A stretch of 64,000 nt of DNA from JADLDB01 sp040755835 (lineage in GTDB: Bacteria > Myxococcota > Myxococcia > Myxococcales > Myxococcaceae). The stretch lies in contig JBFMAB010000020.1 in the NCBI GenBank assembly GCA_040755835.1, positions 1-64,000 on the forward strand, in the 5' to 3' direction. Positions 1-9,290 of the stretch are shown here, piece by piece. The notes under the pieces were generated by a model, which was not told the origin of the DNA, made no database searches, and was given only the letters and a program-made list of their open reading frames with translations. The position numbers were made by a program, and so were the translations under genes. Each line of letters begins with the position of its first letter. The first letter of the stretch is position 1.

Positions 1-178
1 GCACCACAGCGATTGGCGACCTACACATCGGCACCGCAGCGGCAGCATGCCCGAGCATGGCCACCGCTGCCGAGCCCTGTTTCATCCCTCCATGGTGCGC
101 CAAGAGGCGCGTGACGACGTCAGTCGTGGAACTCGCCGCGTCGCGGGGGCAGACTCCCGGGGCTACGGGAGAGACGCC

Positions 179-1273
179 ATGCGGATTCTGTACGGAGTCG
201 TCGGCGAAGGCATGGGGCACGCCACGCGGTCGCGGGTGGTGCTCGAGCACCTGGTGAAGCAGCACGACGTACACATCGTGGTGTCCGGGCGCGCGCGCGA
301 CTACCTCGCCAGGCGCTTCGAGAACGTCCACAACATCTGGGGCTTCACCATCCAGTACGAAGGCAACTCGGTGAAGAAGTGGCAGACGCTGCTCCAGAAC
401 CTCAAGGGCGCCGTCACCGGGTGGCCGCAGAACGTGAAGAAGTACTTCGAGTTGGTCGAGACGTTCCGGCCCGACGTGGTGATCAGCGACTTCGAGTCGT
501 TCAGCTACCTGTTCGCGCGCAACCACTTCCTGCCGGTGATCAGCGTGGACAACATGCAGATCATCAACCGGTGCAAACACGAGCCCGACATCCTCGCGGG
601 GCACGAGGACGCGTACGAGCTGACGAAGTCGATCGTGAAGTCGAAGCTGCCGGGCGCCTTCCACTACCTCATCACCACGTTCTTCTACCCGCAGGTGCGC
701 AAGGAACGGACCACGCTGGTGCCGTCCATCCTCCGGCCGGAGATCCTCGCGGCGAAGTCCGAGCCCGGCGAGCACCTGCTCGTGTACCAGACGATGACGA
801 CCAACACCGCGCTGATGGACGAGCTGAAGAAGAGCGGGCAGGAGTGCCGCATCTACGGCTTCCGGCGCGACATCACGGCCGACGTGCGGGAAGGGAACCT
901 GCTGTTCCGGCCGTTCAGCGAGGCAGGCTTCATCGACGACCTGCGCACCGCGAAGGGCGTGGTGGGCGGCGGAGGCTTCACGCTGATGAGCGAGGCGGTG
1001 TACCTGCGCAAGCCGATGCTGTCGGTGCCCATCACCGGGCAGTTCGAGCAGATCATCAACGCCCTGTACCTGCAGAAGCTGAACTACGGGCGCTACGCGG
1101 CCGCGCTCGACGGCGCTTCCCTGGGCGCCTTCCTCGAGGCGGTGCCCGACTGCGCGCGGGCGCTCGAGGGCTACTCGCAGGACGGCAACCGGGTGATGCT
1201 CGAGGCGCTCGACAAGAGGCTCGAGGAGGCGATGGCGAGGAAGGGCACCTGGGACGAGACGACGATGCCTTGA
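179..1273 (+). CDS. MJ1255/VC2487-family glycosyltransferase (GT-B fold)
   Basis: The 364-residue product looks like a cytoplasmic GT-B glycosyltransferase related to MurG-like enzymes. The N-terminal glycine loop GVVGEGMGHATRS (about residues 5-17) is typical of this family. The C-terminal half carries GGGGFTLMSEA followed by KPMLSVPITGQFEQ, the usual nucleotide-sugar binding region in which a Gly-rich turn precedes a Glu-Gln pair. Acceptor and donor cannot be read from the sequence. The open frame extends further upstream, but the ATG at 179 sits behind a GGGAGA ribosome site and begins the conserved MRILYGVVGEGMGH segment, so it was chosen. The gene converges on the MgtC-like gene with a single base between the stop codons. 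Confidence 0.85.
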   Translation: MRILYGVVGEGMGHATRSRVVLEHLVKQHDVHIVVSGRARDYLARRFENVHNIWGFTIQYEGNSVKKWQTLLQNLKGAVTGWPQNVKKYFELVETFRPDVVISDFESFSYLFARNHFLPVISVDNMQIINRCKHEPDILAGHEDAYELTKSIVKSKLPGAFHYLITTFFYPQVRKERTTLVPSILRPEILAAKSEPGEHLLVYQTMTTNTALMDELKKSGQECRIYGFRRDITADVREGNLLFRPFSEAGFIDDLRTAKGVVGGGGFTLMSEAVYLRKPMLSVPITGQFEQIINALYLQKLNYGRYAAALDGASLGAFLEAVPDCARALEGYSQDGNRVMLEALDKRLEEAMARKGTWDETTMP

Positions 1274-1274
1274 G

Positions 1275-2558
1275 TCAGGCGAGCGCCAGCGTCACGAGGC
1301 CCGCCGCCAGCACCACCGCGAACGCGAGCAGGACGCGGCGGCCGAAGGCGGCGCCGCCCAGCACCAGCGCCATGCCCCCCTTCACCAGGGTGTTGCTGCA
1401 GGCCGCGATGACGACGGTGCGTGAGGCCACCTTCACGTCGAGGGCGCCGCTCTTCACGAGGTTCGCCATCGACAGGGTGATCGCGTCCACGTCGGTGAGG
1501 CCCGCGAACGCGCCGGTGACGTAGCTGCCGCTCTCGCCGAAGGACTCGGTGGCCCAGCGCGACACGAGCAGGATGGCGACGAAGAAAGCGGCGAACTTCA
1601 CCGCGCTCGCCAACTCGAAGGGATTGGTGAGCTCGACGGTGGCGGCCGCGGGCGGCGCTTTCGCCTGCCGTAAGTACAGGACGGCGCACAGCACGAGCCC
1701 GGAGCCGCCCATGGCCGCGAGCGGCGGCACCAGCGGCGTGAAGAGCGAACGCTCGACGACGAAGCTGGCCACCAGGATGCGCGCGAACATGATGGTGGAA
1801 GCGACGATGACGGACAGCGACGCGAGGCCCGCCAGCGCCGGCGTCTCCTTCGCGCGCGCCGACGCCGCCAGCGTCACCGCCGTGCTGGACACCAGCCCGC
1901 CGACGGCGCCGGTCACCAGGAGCCCCTTGCCGTGGCCCCACAGCCGCATGGCCACGTAGCCCACGAAGCCGATGCCGGCGATCAGCAGCACCATGAGGCC
2001 GGTGCGGTACGGGTTCAGCACGCCGTACGGCCCGTACGCCTCGTTGGGGAGGATCGGCAGCACCACCACCGCCACCAGCAGGAACTTCAGCGTGGCGATG
2101 ACGTCGTCCTTCGACACGCGGGTGGTGAACTCCCGCAGCTGCGCCTTGGTGGACAAGAGCACCGTGGCGGCCACCGCCAGCGAGGCGACCACGAAGATGC
2201 GCCGCTCCACCTGCGGGACGACGCCGTCGGCGATCGCCAACCCGCCGAGGAGGAACGTGAGCAGCGCGCTCGTCTCGGACGTGAGGCCCGGGTGTCCCGC
2301 GTCGGCGTCCCGCCAGTGGTTGATCATCAACAGTGCCGACAGCCCGAGGCCCGCGACCACCAGCGCCCAGGCCCCAAGTTGCTTCGACAGCATCACCGCG
2401 ACCGCGCCGAGCAGCGCCATCAAGGGGTAGGTGCGGATGCCGCCGAGGAAGCCGCGCCGCTCCTCGCCCGGCGGCCGCGACTGCTCGCGCTCGAGCCCCA
2501 CCAGCAGGCCGGCGGCGAGCGCCAGGGCCAGCGAGACGTAGGGCTCGTACTGTTGCAT
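1275..2558 (-). CDS. MgtC/SapB-like DUF4010 membrane protein
   Basis: A 427-residue polytopic inner-membrane protein. The first 130 residues resemble the MgtC/SapB domain: the family signature GLLVGLEREQ is at about residues 18-27, followed by RRGFLGGIRTYPLMALLGA. The rest, with about eight further hydrophobic segments and motifs such as GAVGGLVSSTAVT and FAGLTDVDAITLSM, matches DUF4010. Such fusions are common in bacteria and their transport role is unproven; some MgtC relatives influence Mg2+ homeostasis and ATP synthase. The gene stands alone. Its start ATG follows GGGAGGC in the region shared with a decayed gene upstream. Confidence 0.85.
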   Translation of the reverse strand: MQQYEPYVSLALALAAGLLVGLEREQSRPPGEERRGFLGGIRTYPLMALLGAVAVMLSKQLGAWALVVAGLGLSALLMINHWRDADAGHPGLTSETSALLTFLLGGLAIADGVVPQVERRIFVVASLAVAATVLLSTKAQLREFTTRVSKDDVIATLKFLLVAVVVLPILPNEAYGPYGVLNPYRTGLMVLLIAGIGFVGYVAMRLWGHGKGLLVTGAVGGLVSSTAVTLAASARAKETPALAGLASLSVIVASTIMFARILVASFVVERSLFTPLVPPLAAMGGSGLVLCAVLYLRQAKAPPAAATVELTNPFELASAVKFAAFFVAILLVSRWATESFGESGSYVTGAFAGLTDVDAITLSMANLVKSGALDVKVASRTVVIAACSNTLVKGGMALVLGGAAFGRRVLLAFAVVLAAGLVTLALA

Positions 2559-2576
2559 CGCGCCTCCCTCGCGCCG

Positions 2577-2941
2577 TCACCGCGCCGGCGCCGTCACCAC
2601 GTACTCTCCGCGCTCGAAGACGACGCCCGCGGGTCCGCCGCTCCGGGTTGCTCCGTGTCCTTCTTCGCCTACGGCAGCGAGTGCAGCAAGGAGCACATGG
2701 CGTTGAGCCCTGCGCGCGTTGAGCAGTCTCCTGGGGTGACGATCCTCCGCGAGTCCGTGGTGCCGATGTGGAAGAACATCGCTCCCTTCGAGCGGGTGTC
2801 GTCGTCCCACGTGTCCGGCGACGCGATGTCGATGGGCGCCAGCTTCCACGGCTCGACCCGCCGCCGTCCTGGGCATGACGCCGCCGCCGACTTCGCCCGC
2901 TTGCGTCCCAACTGCCGCCTCGCGCCCTCGAGCCACGCCAA
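2577..2941 (-). pseudogene. Remnant of an unrecognised gene, at least one frameshift
   Basis: This 500-bp gap between the MgtC-like gene and the ceramidase-like gene has protein-like sequence on the minus strand in two frames. One frame (2941 to 2669) contains KLAPIDIASPDTWDDD and KGAMFFHIGTTDSRR and stops at 2669. A different frame then gives GVVFERGEYVVTAPAR with a stop at 2577, each codon ending in the G/C bias seen in real genes here. The simplest reading is the end of a broken gene. The family is not recognised, and spurious coding in high-GC DNA cannot be excluded. Confidence 0.35.
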
Positions 2942-3064
2942 TCCTCCGGTGCTGGTGAGGACGCAACGGCAAGCGACATGCCGGTGCTCGAGCAGCGCCC
3001 TGCGCCGGGCCGGCCCTGCAGCGGCTGCGCGGCCGAGCCGCGCGGTGCAAGACGTGCGACGCCG

Positions 3065-5323
3065 TCAGCGGGTGACGGTGAGCGACAGCGCCTGCGCGTT
3101 GGTGTTGCCGTCGCCGTCGTGTGCGGCGTGTGCCGCGACGTCGAGCTTCCAGGCTCCCGAGGACGCCGGGAGCCCGCGCGCGACGAAGGCGCGGGTGGTG
3201 TCGTCCCACGACAGCGTCACCGGCCGGGCGGCGGCGCCGGGCGGCGTGACGGTCGCGTCCACCGCGCCGCCGTGCCCGCGCGCGCCGGTGCGGGGATCGT
3301 CGAGTGGATCGCGAACGCGGTAGTGGCCCAGCACGCGGCCGCCGGCGTCGACGACGGGCGGATTCGGCGGGAAGCGCAGGACGAGCGACAGCGCGTCGCC
3401 GGACCAGCGGGCCTCGGCTGCGGCGCCCAGCGCGTCGCTTGGCGCGACGGAGAAGGGGGTGCTCGGCACCTCATACGGCCGCACCTCGCCGGACCGCTGC
3501 GCGCGGCCGCGGGCGACGAAGCGGTAGCGCCCGAGCGGCGTCGACGGAAGCGTCTCCCACTCGGCGGTCCAGGTGTGCCAACGCGTGGTGGCGATCGCCG
3601 ACGTGGTGAAGGACGGCGTCGCGCGGTACCGCAGGACGACCTCGGGCCCGTTCACCACCGGGCGCGTGGGGCTCGCCATGACCGGCACGAAGCCCGACGG
3701 CGTCTCCACCTCGAGCGACACGGAGGGCGTGCCGAGCGCGGGGTCGCCTCCCTCGAATTCGAAGCGCGCGGTGTCGAGCCGCGCGACGTCCACCGGCGCG
3801 GTCGTCTCCAGCGGCTCGCGCCCGCTGTCCGTCACCGTGCGCGGGGCCGCCGCCACTTCAGCCGGTGGCGCCGGGACGTCGGAGTGCGCGCCGAGCGCGT
3901 CGAAGGTGGCCCCGAGCTGCTCGAGCACGTAGTCGCCGAAGCGCCAGCCCAGGGGCGACACCGACGGCTCGTAGCCGAGGCGCAGGTAGTCGTCCTCCTC
4001 GAGGAGGTAGCCGAAGTGATCCATCGCGTAGCCGGCGGTGAGGACGTGCGTGACGCCGGGAACCTTCGCGCCCAGCGCCTTTACGCGCTCGCCGATGGCG
4101 GCGGTGGGTTCGCCGGGCAGCGTGCCGATCAGCACCGGGCCGATGCGCAGCGCCGCGAAGGACGTCTGCCGGTACGAGCGCGGCTTGAGCGGCAGGCAGT
4201 ACACCTGATCCTTCGGCGTGGCCACGGCCGGGCAGGACGACGCGCCGAAGCCGCAGCCGACCGCTCCGTGCTCGGGGAACTCGCCGGGGGCGTAGCCGAT
4301 GGCTTCGCGCGACGGCGTCACCACCCGCTCCCTGTAGACGAGCGTCGCGCGCGCCGGCGCGGCGAGCGGCCGGGCGCGCGCGAAGGCGTCGGCCACCAGC
4401 GGCGCGGCCATGACGCCGAGGCGCTCCATGGACTGGAAGGCGTCGAAGCCGCTCGCGCCCGGCGAGGGCGACACGTCTCCGGCCGCGCCCTGCAGGAACA
4501 CGAGGGGCACGCCCACCGCGTCGGACGCGAAGAGCTCGAGCGCGCCGGGCGCGTCCACCGAGAACAGCGGGTTCTCCGCGTCGAGGAAGGTGCCGTGGAG
4601 CGCGAAGTGGACGATGCCGGTCAGCGGTCGCACCGGCTGGGCGTCGGCGTCGACCTCGTCGAAGCGTACGACCGTGAGCGTGGTGTCGCGGAAGCCTGGC
4701 CCGTAGAGATCGTCGTTCTCGCAGCGGCGGTCACGGTTGAAGGCCCCCGCGTCCACGGTCGCGACGGCGACCGACACCCGGTGCCGCGACGCGAGGGCCT
4801 GCGCTGCGGCCTGTGCGATCGACGCCGAGAGGCGCGCCTCGACCTCGGGGTCGAAGACGTCCATCGCCACCGTGGTGGGGTCGAAGCCGCCCGAGCCGTC
4901 GACGGGCGCCGGGTGGAAGTAGCGCGCCGGACCCGAGTGCGTGTGGGTGGCCGACACGATGAGCGGCACGTCGTGGCCCAGCGCCCTCAACGCCGACTGC
5001 GCGCGCAGCCGCAGCGTCGCGGTGGTGAGGCAGAGGTCGACGCGCACCAGCGCCACCGTCGTCACGCCGTCGGAAAGCGCCAGCGCACGGGCGGTCGGCA
5101 CCGTCTGCACACCGGTGGTGGCGGGGTGCCTGACGGACCAGGGCGACTCCGGCTCGGCGGGCGAGGGCTTCGAGTAGCCGCCCGTCGGTACGCCCACCGG
5201 CGCGTCGAGCGGAACCGTCGCGACGCCCGCCTCGAGCGGCCCGGCCTCGGGCGGCGGAGCTGCCCCCGTCCCGGAGCCGCAGCCCAGCGTCAGCGCCAGA
5301 GAGATCGCCGCGAGCCACCTCAT
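3065..5323 (-). CDS. Neutral/alkaline ceramidase-like lipoprotein
   Basis: A 752-residue exported protein. It starts MRWLAAISLALTLGCGSG, a lipoprotein signal with the acylated cysteine at about residue 15. The neutral/alkaline (non-lysosomal) ceramidase fold is indicated by SATHTHSGPARY, which provides a zinc histidine; by HFALHGTFL; and by FLQGAAGDVSPSPG, the family's amidase loop. The C-terminal part (about residues 480-750) would hold the beta-sandwich domain of this family. The expected role is hydrolysis of an N-acyl amide such as ceramide at the cell surface, but substrates of bacterial members vary. The start overlaps the stop of the related upstream gene by 4 bp (ATGA), so the two are probably co-translated. 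Confidence 0.8.
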   Translation of the reverse strand: MRWLAAISLALTLGCGSGTGAAPPPEAGPLEAGVATVPLDAPVGVPTGGYSKPSPAEPESPWSVRHPATTGVQTVPTARALALSDGVTTVALVRVDLCLTTATLRLRAQSALRALGHDVPLIVSATHTHSGPARYFHPAPVDGSGGFDPTTVAMDVFDPEVEARLSASIAQAAAQALASRHRVSVAVATVDAGAFNRDRRCENDDLYGPGFRDTTLTVVRFDEVDADAQPVRPLTGIVHFALHGTFLDAENPLFSVDAPGALELFASDAVGVPLVFLQGAAGDVSPSPGASGFDAFQSMERLGVMAAPLVADAFARARPLAAPARATLVYRERVVTPSREAIGYAPGEFPEHGAVGCGFGASSCPAVATPKDQVYCLPLKPRSYRQTSFAALRIGPVLIGTLPGEPTAAIGERVKALGAKVPGVTHVLTAGYAMDHFGYLLEEDDYLRLGYEPSVSPLGWRFGDYVLEQLGATFDALGAHSDVPAPPAEVAAAPRTVTDSGREPLETTAPVDVARLDTARFEFEGGDPALGTPSVSLEVETPSGFVPVMASPTRPVVNGPEVVLRYRATPSFTTSAIATTRWHTWTAEWETLPSTPLGRYRFVARGRAQRSGEVRPYEVPSTPFSVAPSDALGAAAEARWSGDALSLVLRFPPNPPVVDAGGRVLGHYRVRDPLDDPRTGARGHGGAVDATVTPPGAAARPVTLSWDDTTRAFVARGLPASSGAWKLDVAAHAAHDGDGNTNAQALSLTVTR

Positions 5324-7173
5324 GGCAGCGGCTCCCAGCTCAGGAGCGCCTGGTAGGCGGTCAGCAGGGCCGGTGTCGTCGATGGCCCCAGGGAGTTCGT
5401 CTCCTCGTAATGGTCACCCGGCGCCTCGCTGAAGTACGGCCGTTGCTCGTCGAGGACGTAGGCGAAGGGGGGAATCAGGTAGCCCAACTCGTCGTTCGCG
5501 AGGCCGACCACGCAGCCCCACTCCCCCGCGAGCTGCTGCTTCAGGTACGGCGGGCCGGGTGCGCGGCTCATGTCCGGCGGGTTGGGGTTCGACGCCTTCA
5601 CCACCGGGTTGCCGATGGACCAGGTGGCGTCATAGCCGACCGCGAGCTCCGGCAGGAGCTCCCCGGGTACGGCGAGGAAGCGCAGCCCGCCCAGCTGCAC
5701 CTTCGCCACTTCCGTCATCACCCTGGGGTAGTTCGTGTCCGACAGCGGCTTGCCGGGCTGGTAGTCGTAGAGCCGCCGGCGGAGGAGGTCGAGGCTCCCG
5801 AAGACGAGCTGAAACACCTCGTTCTCCACCTTGACCTTCAGCGTCTGCGCCCCGTAGGCGATGGGTGGCGCCGGCACCTCGACCGCGCCACCGAGGGCGG
5901 CGAGCGCCACCAGCGCCACCTTCTGTCCGACCGCGCGCGTCTTCGCATAGCTGCGCGGGGCGGTGGCCTGGCCGTCGACCGACGCCGGGTTCGCGTGGAG
6001 TGACGACATCATTCCGCCGACCGCGCCGTTGAAGAAGACGCTGGTCCCGCCGACGCCCATCGCGAGCAGCTCCCCCGCCTGCGTCCGCACGCCCTGCTCC
6101 ATCGCCTCGCGGAGCGCCCAAACGAAGTCCGCCGACGCGAGGTTGTTCGTGTCCGCCAGCGTCTCGGGGTGATTGCCCCAGGAGACGATGGTGCCGATGG
6201 GCAGGCCCGAGGGCGTCTCCGTGAGCTTCACCACCGTCACGGTGTCGTCCGTGATGAAGGGATCGCGCTGGTCGACGAGCACCTCGTTGGACACCGGCCC
6301 CAGGCGCGACTGCGCCACGAAGAGGCGGGCGGGCCGCCGTGCGCGGTAGGCGTCCACCACCGCCTGCGCCGCGCCGGCGATCACCACGTCCTTGAGCCAC
6401 GCGTCGTCCACGCCGCGCCTGGGCAGGAGCCCTTCGCGCAGGCCCCACTGGCCCATGGTGTCCGGACCTTCGTGCGTGTGCGTGGAGGACACCAACACGT
6501 AATCGGGGCCGCCGTCGGGCAGCGCCTTCTTCACCCGATCGCGCACGCGGAGCACGTCGTCGCGGAACAGGCCGACCACGTCGAGCGCCACCATGGCGAC
6601 GCTGACGTCGCCATTCTCGAAGACCACCGCGCGCGCCTGCGGGGCGTCGTGCACGCCGTCCATGACGACGTTGTTGCCGAAGCCGGCCAGCGTGAAGCCC
6701 TGGAACACGCCGTCGCCTTCGCTGCCGTCGGCATCGGGCCCCGCGTAGCCGGGCGCGTCCGGGCAGAGGCGATCGCGCCCGCAGTCGAGGAACCAGTCGG
6801 GCGCGCCGTCCTTCTCGGTCCCGTCGGCATCGGGTCCGGCGTAGCCGGGCTCGCCCGGGCACCGCGCGTCGGCGCCGCAGTCCTCGAAGGCGCGGGCGTC
6901 GAGGGCGCCGCAGCGCGGCGTGCCGGTGCGATCGACCGGCGAGCCCTCCGGGCACCCGTCACCCTGTGCCTCGAGGTACTCGGGGCGCGGGCGTTCCCAA
7001 CCCGTCGGCGCAATGGAGATCGCGGCGATGCCCGCGCGGAAGGTGCCGTCGGCGCCGGCCTCACAGCCCGCGGAACCCGGGCAATACGCCTCGGGCGGCG
7101 TGCCCACCGGCGGCTTCGGGGGCGCCGGGCAGCCGAACAGCAACGACACGGCGACGAGGATGGGGACGCGCAC
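5320..7173 (-). CDS. Ceramidase-like lipoprotein with Ca-binding-type repeats
   Basis: Second member of the ceramidase-like pair, 617 residues from the GTG at 7173. That start gives a clean lipoprotein signal (MRVPILVAVSLLFGC, Cys15) and has GGAG upstream; an ATG at 7215 would add 14 residues in front. Residues of about 85-160 contain two similar units of roughly 29 residues, each with a CPxxPGYAGPDADG core followed by acidic DG pairs, which look like calcium-binding loops. Ceramidase motifs follow: VSSTHTHEGPDTMG (zinc His), WGNHPETLAD and FFNGAVGGMMS. Like its neighbour it should act on N-acyl lipids outside the inner membrane. Possible tandem duplication followed by divergence; the insert is the main difference. 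Confidence 0.78.
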   Translation of the reverse strand: MRVPILVAVSLLFGCPAPPKPPVGTPPEAYCPGSAGCEAGADGTFRAGIAAISIAPTGWERPRPEYLEAQGDGCPEGSPVDRTGTPRCGALDARAFEDCGADARCPGEPGYAGPDADGTEKDGAPDWFLDCGRDRLCPDAPGYAGPDADGSEGDGVFQGFTLAGFGNNVVMDGVHDAPQARAVVFENGDVSVAMVALDVVGLFRDDVLRVRDRVKKALPDGGPDYVLVSSTHTHEGPDTMGQWGLREGLLPRRGVDDAWLKDVVIAGAAQAVVDAYRARRPARLFVAQSRLGPVSNEVLVDQRDPFITDDTVTVVKLTETPSGLPIGTIVSWGNHPETLADTNNLASADFVWALREAMEQGVRTQAGELLAMGVGGTSVFFNGAVGGMMSSLHANPASVDGQATAPRSYAKTRAVGQKVALVALAALGGAVEVPAPPIAYGAQTLKVKVENEVFQLVFGSLDLLRRRLYDYQPGKPLSDTNYPRVMTEVAKVQLGGLRFLAVPGELLPELAVGYDATWSIGNPVVKASNPNPPDMSRAPGPPYLKQQLAGEWGCVVGLANDELGYLIPPFAYVLDEQRPYFSEAPGDHYEETNSLGPSTTPALLTAYQALLSWEPLP

Positions 7174-7333
7174 GGAGCCGACTCCGTTGACGATGGTGCG
7201 GTGCGCGTCTTCCATAGCAGCCGGCGAGCGGGTGGGGGAAGCGGTGACCCGCTCTCGGCCCTTCGCTGGATGCGGAGGGCGCGCTGGGGGAAGCGGTCGC
7301 CGTCACCGCGTACCTGCCGGGTGCGGCCGGTCG

Positions 7334-8449
7334 TCAGCCGAGCAGGTGCCGGGCGATGACGAGCCGCTGCACTTCGCTTGCGCCCTCGTAGATCCGCAGC
7401 GCGCGCACGTCGCGGTACAGCCGCTCGACGGCGAAGCCCTTCACCACGCCGTTGCCGCCGTGCACCTGCAGGCAGCGGTCGATGATGCGCTGCGCGGCTT
7501 CGGTGGAGAACAGCTTCGCCACCGCCGCCTCGTAGGTGACGCGCGCCTGCCCGAGGTCCCTGGTGAGCGCCGCCTGGTGCACGAGGAGGCGCGAGGCCTC
7601 GAGCTCGACCGCCGAGTCCGCGAGCAGCGCTTGCACCGCTGACAGCTCCGCGAGCGGCGCGCCGAACTGCCGCCGCGACTTCGAGTACGCGAGCGCCTCG
7701 TCGAGCGCCCGCCGCGCCATGCCCACCGCGGCCGCGCCCACCGTGCTGCGGAAGACGTCGAGCGTCGACAGCGCCAGCCTCATGCCGCTGCCCTCGTCGC
7801 CGAGGCGCGCGCTCGCGCTCACGCGGCACTGGATGAACTCGAGCTCGCCGATCGGGTGCTCGCCCATGAGCGACATCTGCCCGGCGACGCGGAAGCCGGG
7901 CGTGCCCGCGGCCACCACGAACGCAGAGAGGCCCTTCGGCCCTTCGCCGGTGCGCGCGAACACCGTGTAGTGCGTCGCGACGCCGGCGTTGGAGATGAAG
8001 CGCTTCTTTCCGTCGAGGACGTAGCCGTCGCCGTCCTTGCGCGCGGTGGTCGCCAGCGCCGCCACGTCGCTGCCGGCCTCGGGCTCGGTGAGCGCGAAGG
8101 CGAACAGCGCGGAGCCGTCCGCCACGCGCGGGAGCAGCTCGCGCCGCTGCTCGTCGCTGCCCGCGAGCACCACCGGGTGGCTGCCGAGGCCCTGTACCGC
8201 GAACAGCGAGTCCGCGGCGGCGCTGCGGTACGCCAGCTCCTCGCGCAGCACGCACACCGACAGCACGTCCACCTTCGGGAGCGCGCCGCCGAAGTCCGCC
8301 GGCACGAGGTACGGGTAGAAGCCCAGCGCCGCCACGCTGCGCGCCAGGGTCGCGTCGTCGACGTGCGCGACCGGCTCCAACGCCGCGAACGCCGCGCGGG
8401 CCTTGTCGCGCAGCGCGAGGTGCGCTTCCGAGAGGAAGGTGGCGGTCAT
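7334..8449 (-). CDS. Acyl-CoA dehydrogenase
   Basis: A 371-residue FAD enzyme of the acyl-CoA dehydrogenase family, cytoplasmic. The flavin-binding segments FALTEPEAGSDVA and KRFISNAGVA are present. The C-terminal YEGASEVQRL places the likely catalytic base at Glu355. It probably oxidises a CoA thioester to the 2,3-enoyl-CoA and passes electrons to ETF. It is the last gene of a four-gene minus-strand operon (SDR, RidA, crotonase, this gene), 2 bp from the crotonase stop. The start ATG at 8449 was chosen because it begins the conserved N-terminal helix right after the preceding gene. The exact chain length or aromatic substrate cannot be told from sequence. Confidence 0.88.
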   Translation of the reverse strand: MTATFLSEAHLALRDKARAAFAALEPVAHVDDATLARSVAALGFYPYLVPADFGGALPKVDVLSVCVLREELAYRSAAADSLFAVQGLGSHPVVLAGSDEQRRELLPRVADGSALFAFALTEPEAGSDVAALATTARKDGDGYVLDGKKRFISNAGVATHYTVFARTGEGPKGLSAFVVAAGTPGFRVAGQMSLMGEHPIGELEFIQCRVSASARLGDEGSGMRLALSTLDVFRSTVGAAAVGMARRALDEALAYSKSRRQFGAPLAELSAVQALLADSAVELEASRLLVHQAALTRDLGQARVTYEAAVAKLFSTEAAQRIIDRCLQVHGGNGVVKGFAVERLYRDVRALRIYEGASEVQRLVIARHLLG

Positions 8450-8451
8450 GG

Positions 8452-9261
8452 TCAGCGTCCCTGGAACGTCGGCGTGCGCTTGTTCGAGAACGCGTCGTAC
8501 GCCTCGCGGAAGTCCTGCGTCTGCATGCACACCGCCTGCGCGCGGGCCTCGGTGTCCAGCGCGCCATGGAGGTCCATGTTGAGCTCGCCGTTCAGGAGCT
8601 CCTTCGTCATGCCGAGCGCGAAGGTGGGGCCCTCCGCGAGCCGAGTCGCCCAGGCCATCGCCTCCTCCAGCACCTTCTCGGGCGCGACCACCTTGTTGAA
8701 CAGGCCGTAGCGCTCGGCGGTGACCGCGTCGAGCACGTCGCCGAAGTAGAGCAGCTCCGTCGCGCGCGACAGGCCCACCACCCTGGGCAACAGGTACGCT
8801 GCGCCCATGTCCGCGCCGGCGAGGCCGACCTTCGTGAAGAGGAAGCCGATCTTCGCCTTTTCGCTGGCGACGCGGAGGTCCGACGCCAGCGCGATGACCG
8901 CGCCCGCTCCAGCCGCCGTGCCGTTGAGCGCCGCGACCACCGGCTTGCGGAGCGTTCGGATGTTGCGGATGAGGTCGCACGTCATGCGCGTGAAGTCGAC
9001 CAGCGCCGGCATGTCGCGCGAGAAGAGCGCCTTGATGATCTCGTGTTGATCGCCGCCCGAGCAGAAGCCGCGGCCCTCGCCAGTGATGACGACGGCGCGC
9101 ACCGACGCCTCGCGCTCCAGCTCGAAGAACAGGTCACGCAGCTCGGCGTAGACCTGGAAGGTGAGCGAGTTGAGGGTGTCGGGCCGCGTGAAGGTGATGA
9201 CGCCCACGCTGCCCTTCGTCTCGAAGCGGAATGAAGTCGGGGTCTTCATGGGCGCCTTCAT
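8452..9261 (-). CDS. Crotonase-family protein (annotated enoyl-CoA hydratase type)
   Basis: A 269-residue crotonase-fold protein. The first oxyanion-hole region is GRGFCSGGDQHE and the second is GTAAGAGAVIALASDLR. The two glutamates used by classical enoyl-CoA hydratases appear to be missing: the position usually found as GGGCE is Val here, and the second lies in IGFLFTKVGLAGADMG, where Phe replaces Glu. An Asp in AGADMG could be the catalytic acid, as in other crotonase-fold hydrolases, isomerases or ring-opening enzymes. Two starts are possible, ATG at 9261 or 9249. It belongs to the SDR-RidA-crotonase-acyl-CoA dehydrogenase operon, so a beta-oxidation-like step on an unusual CoA ester is likely. 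Confidence 0.85.
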   Translation of the reverse strand: MKAPMKTPTSFRFETKGSVGVITFTRPDTLNSLTFQVYAELRDLFFELEREASVRAVVITGEGRGFCSGGDQHEIIKALFSRDMPALVDFTRMTCDLIRNIRTLRKPVVAALNGTAAGAGAVIALASDLRVASEKAKIGFLFTKVGLAGADMGAAYLLPRVVGLSRATELLYFGDVLDAVTAERYGLFNKVVAPEKVLEEAMAWATRLAEGPTFALGMTKELLNGELNMDLHGALDTEARAQAVCMQTQDFREAYDAFSNKRTPTFQGR

Positions 9262-9290
9262 GCCCGCCGGAGGCCCGTCGGTCGAGGACT

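Noticed and set aside
1..178. Extension of the glycosyltransferase frame to an ATG at 47
   Set aside because: The extra 44 codons are Arg-rich without conservation features, while ATG 179 has a ribosome site and begins the conserved N-terminus.
1171..2979. Long open frame of about 600 codons on the minus strand across the MgtC-like gene
   Set aside because: It is Arg/Ala/Gly-rich with no family features and lies out of frame over a well-supported membrane protein; typical shadow coding in high-GC DNA.
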